DNA of 64,000 nucleotides. Origin: Ampelomyces quisqualis. Taxonomy: Eukaryota; Ascomycota; Dothideomycetes; Pleosporales; Phaeosphaeriaceae. Location: NCBI GenBank assembly GCA_018398575.1, contig JAGTXZ010000011.1, forward strand, positions 1,922,001 to 1,986,000. Reading direction: 5' to 3'. The notes under the pieces were generated by a model, which was not told where the DNA came from, did not search any database, and saw only the letters and a program-made list of their open reading frames with translations. How positions within the stretch are numbered: the stretch's first letter is position 1; the number at the start of each line of letters is the position of its first letter. Both the position numbers and the translations under genes were made by a program. Positions 60,440 to 64,000 of this stretch are shown one piece after another.

Positions 60440-62640
60440 TTTTTCTCTTAATCTATCTGTATTAGATTTAAAGTAGTAAAACTCTTCTTAATAGAGTTAT
60501 ACTTAACAATTATAATTTAACAGATTGTTTAGGCTGCTAGCTTGTAATGTTAATTTCTAAAGACATTTCTCTTTAAGTTAAAAACACGCTTAAAGCTAAC
60601 ACTTACTAATTAAATAGCTAGGATATTCTTAGCTGCCTAAGCTAAATAAGAGTATATTGTTTTAGTATATTACTACTATTCTAGAATATTAAACTTTACT
60701 AGGTCTATAATAAGCTTAGAAGCGCTAAGGTATAATTTAGCCTCTAGCTATATTAGTTCTCTCTCTTCTATATAAAGAAGAAAGTCTAAGCTAGTAGTAG
60801 ATATAGTACTTAACTAACTTGCTTACAAAGTAGGTCTCTAGAACTACTTATTCTCTTCTAATCTTCTTAAAGGAATAGAAGAGTCTTAAATAAGACCTAG
60901 TCTACTAGCAGCTTTATTATATTAACTTAGGTAGTTAAGAAACTAGGTCTAGTATTTATACTTATTATTTAGGTTCTAGGTATTATTCTTTTAGATTATT
61001 AGCTAAGGCATGTAATAAAAAGTTATAATAAATACCTTATAGGCTGTTAACTTTTAAGATAGGTCTAGTATTATTGCATAGTTAAACAAGAAGCTCTTTT
61101 TGTTATTAGTTTAGGTATAGTATTTGCTTAGTTTCTTGCAACTCTTTTCTGCTATAGCCTTTACAACGTCTAGCTAATTAGAATTATCTCTAGTGTTTCT
61201 ATTATCTCTAAGCTCTTCTCTTATAAAGTCTAGAAAATTAAACTAGTAGTTGTACATTAACTAGATAAACTAGGCCTAAGGTTTCTTATTCTTACTTAGA
61301 TAATTAGTAGCATTCTTAAAGTTTTTTAGTATTTGCGTAATTAATTCTAAGTGTTGCTATTTACTAAGTAATAATTAAAGCCTTTTTAGGTTTTTAAAGT
61401 CTACCTCTATAACCTTATTCCTTCTATTATCTTATATACGTTAGCTACTTATTTTAAGAGTAATTTTATTCTCTAGCTATTTGTTAATATAACGCTATAG
61501 TTAGACTGCGCGCTTACATATATTATATGTAGAGTTCTGCCTTATTTTAACGTCTTAGATAACGTATAATTAGTGTTAAGAAGAAAGATTAGATTAGGTT
61601 AAGAGAAACTGCTTAAAACGTTAGGGTAATAGATTAATTACTATACAAATAGTATATAGCTATACTAAGATTAGTACGTAATAAATAAACGTAATAAATA
61701 AGTACTTACTTTGCTAAGAAAGTTAAGAACAGATATATATATCTAAACCTTACTAACGTGCTTATACTCTAGTACGTTTACTGCCTTAAGGTCTATAGAA
61801 GCAGATAGTTATAAGTAGTGTATAATATTCTATACTACTAGGTTAATAATATAGGCTAGGTATAGGATTATGTTTTTATATAAGTCCTAACTAATTCTTT
61901 TCTATAGTAGCTAGTCCTAAAGAGAATATCTAAGAGTACTATTATTACTAGCACTATCTATTATAACAGCTAGAAAACGCGCTGTAGTATATATATTATA
62001 AAAAACCTTAAGAACCTCTATTACTATAGCAGCTTCTATGTGTTTACTATAAAGTAGTATAAAATTAAGAAGTAGCTTTTTAAGTACCTAGGTATTACTA
62101 ATAAAGTAGCCTTTAATAGCTAAGAAGCTAAGGTACTTAGTAGCAGTCTAGGTATCTAGTATAATAGAAATTCTAGTCTTTAGTCTAAGGGCTTAAAGTA
62201 TTCTTAACTTAGTAATCTTATACTAGTTTTAAAATACTTATAAAAAGATATATTATGTAGGTACCTAGGCTTTAGGCAAAAGAAACTCTATAAAATAGTA
62301 AAAGAACAGTTATTCTAGCGTTTAAAATATCTAATTATTTCTAATTATAACTCTAACTAGCTCTTCTTTAAAGGTTGTTTATGCAAAGCTAGAGATAGTC
62401 TAATATTATAAAAGTATTAAGATTTCTTGTATTTGCTTATATACTAGTATTAATACTTTTATATAGCTCTTAGATTTAACGTAATTAAGTAGGTACTTAG
62501 TTTTAATTAGAAGAGATAAGGTAGTTTTCTTTATAGATAGGTATTATAGTATAAAACTATAGTAGAGGTAGTATACTTATAGCTAGCTAGTGTATAGGTA
62601 AATTGCTTTTCTAAATTATGTCTATATAACTCTATATCTA
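60440..62640 (-). pseudogene. hAT-type transposase relic
   Basis: Minus-strand frame with RIP stops. At about 60500-60640 it reads like a hAT C-terminal dimerisation domain: ILAI-LVSVSFKRVFNLKRNV (expected form IPxSGVSxERxFSxxxR). Further upstream, at about 61230-61400, a pattern of helical leucines followed by ILKNFKNATNYLS resembles the central hAT region. The BED finger and the element ends are not identified. The DDE residues were not located. Confidence 0.5.
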
Positions 62641-62894
62641 GCCTCTAACCTAAAGTGCGTCTTTAGTTTTAATAGGTTAGATTCCTAATTAGTTTAGTGC
62701 TACTAGACTTCCTATGCTTACCTAGTATTAGCCTATTCTAGTTAATTAATAGTATATTTAGAGTACTATAGTAAAGAAACAGTTTCTTTTTTACCTTCTC
62801 TAGCTAGATAAGAGGTATATATCTTGTATAGATATAAGATTTTAAGTAGCTCTAGTTTTATATTACTAGGCGTACTAATTAGAAATAAGGCTAT

Positions 62895-62946
62895 AGCTGT
62901 AACAAATAGCTATAATAAATAGCTGTAATAAATAGCTATAATTAAT
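62895..62946. repeat. 13-bp tandem repeat, four copies
   Basis: Unit AGCTRTAAYAAAT repeated four times without gap; copies differ only by transitions except for the last. Confidence 0.75.
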
Positions 62947-64000
62947 ATAACAAGGTAAAGAAAAATAGTATAGTTAAATTTTTATTATTTTGTTAAGTAA
63001 AGTAGAATAGAGTATAATAGCAAAGATAGTAATAGTTAAAGCTATAAGTATTAAGGTAAATCTAGTTTAAAGTTTAAAGCCTATATTATATATAATAATA
63101 GTATTAGATGTAAAACCTAGCACTTTAATTAGAATTAGCGTAAGAGATTAATATATATATAACTACTCTAGGCAAATCTTTTAGTAAAATAAACGCGTAA
63201 TTACCTTATATTTCTATTACATCTTAGCTATCTAAAAACCTCTTCTAAGAAGACTCTAAATACCTACTCTAGCTTAACTTACTATTATTATTAACCTTAT
63301 TCTTAAATTTGTTAGGTAGCTACCTAAGGTACTAATCTAGCTTATTTTCTAAGTTACTAACCTCTTTCTTATACTTATTACTACTCTTACTATAGTAAGT
63401 TAGTCTATCTACGTTAACTAGTACTTCTAAGAAAACTAGAGAAGAAGTAATAGAGCGTAGTTTATTACAATTAGTATATAAGTATAATAAAAAATTGTAA
63501 TAAACTTACTAATAAACCTCTACTAATACTCTTTGTAGTTCTTTAGGAAAAAGACTATTGCAAAATTTCTTCTAGGCCTTTTTATTATTCTTACTTTTAA
63601 ACTTACCTACCTATAAGCGTAAAAGCCCTTTCTAGTAAATAGTACGCTAAATCTTCTTAAGGATACTACTAGAAGTAAAAACTTGCTTAATAGTATAAGA
63701 CTAAGAAGTAAGAGAGCTAGTAATTTTCTTAGTAATTGCATAAGCTTTTCTAATTACTTTAGTGTAGTTTTACATATTAATTTTAAGTTTAATTACGTTC
63801 TATTTTTTCTCTATACTTCTAAGAGACTACTTAAGCTATTTAGCTAATCTTAGTAAGTTATAATACGTAATAAAAAGCTGTAATTACTTACTACTCTTAC
63901 AGATATAGAATTAGGACTTAGTAAGCTTTTCTTCTTTAGCCTTAAATTACTATAATTTCTAATCCTTACTAAGAGCTATATATTCTAGTTTGTTCTTAAG
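62947..64000. other. RIPped repeat DNA, unclassified
   Basis: AT-rich, running off the window. A minus-strand frame can be read (for example QLPNKFKNKV near 63300, TAG taken as Gln), suggesting part of a transposon protein, but no family is recognised. Confidence 0.35.

Overview
The window is fungal nuclear DNA, almost certainly from a filamentous ascomycete (Pezizomycotina). The nested chromodomain Ty3/Gypsy elements and the mutation pattern fit a RIP-competent Dothideomycete-like genome with AT/GC compartments, but the species is a guess. One gene island of normal composition (about 5.0-10.6 kb) lies between about 58 kb of very AT-rich repeat DNA. In the repeats TpA is greatly enriched, and TGG, TGA, CCA and TCA are almost absent. 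This is what repeat-induced point mutation (RIP, C to T at CpA) leaves behind, and no transposon frame is intact.

The gene island holds three housekeeping genes with short introns (47-72 bp, CTAAC/CTGAC-like branch sites). They are a two-RRM U1A/U2B''-type snRNP protein (5370-6271, +), V-ATPase subunit D vma8 (6632-7557, -) and the spliceosomal TPR/HAT protein syf1 (7860-10430, +). The snRNP gene and vma8 converge tail to tail. vma8 and syf1 diverge from a 302-bp shared promoter carrying a CACGTG site. vma8 and syf1 each contain one intron that is a multiple of three and has no stop codon, so a plain ORF call reads through it. Splicing it out restores the conserved protein.

The rest is layered transposons whose order can be read from target-site duplications (TSDs). 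Family A (LTR 299-300 bp), family B (LTR 282 bp) and family C (LTR 475 bp, with diverged relatives) are all chromodomain Gypsy elements (chromoviruses). B1 (12263-32197, TSD TAGAG) sits inside an 844-bp TA-flanked inverted-repeat element. B1 in turn holds a C-like element (about 12901-19311) and a full A element (23098-30213, TSD TGCAA). A second A element, D (35530-57136, TSD CTACG), contains C (37652-51283, TSD CGTAG), which contains B2 (41640-48483, TSD CTTAT). D also contains a second 844-bp TIR element. The right end has a rearranged C fragment, a third TIR element and a hAT-type transposase relic.

The most unusual observation is a reading frame on the strand opposite to gag-pol, between the pol chromodomain and the 3' LTR, in families A, B and C/C'. 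Each can be read through RIP-type stops as a small protein with an N-terminal Cys cluster followed by a lysine-rich or coiled-coil-like tail. These look like a shared accessory gene of these chromoviruses. TGA is depleted everywhere here, so open-frame evidence is weak and the call rests on position, Cys motifs and recurrence. All element frames are decayed, and domain limits in repeats are approximate.
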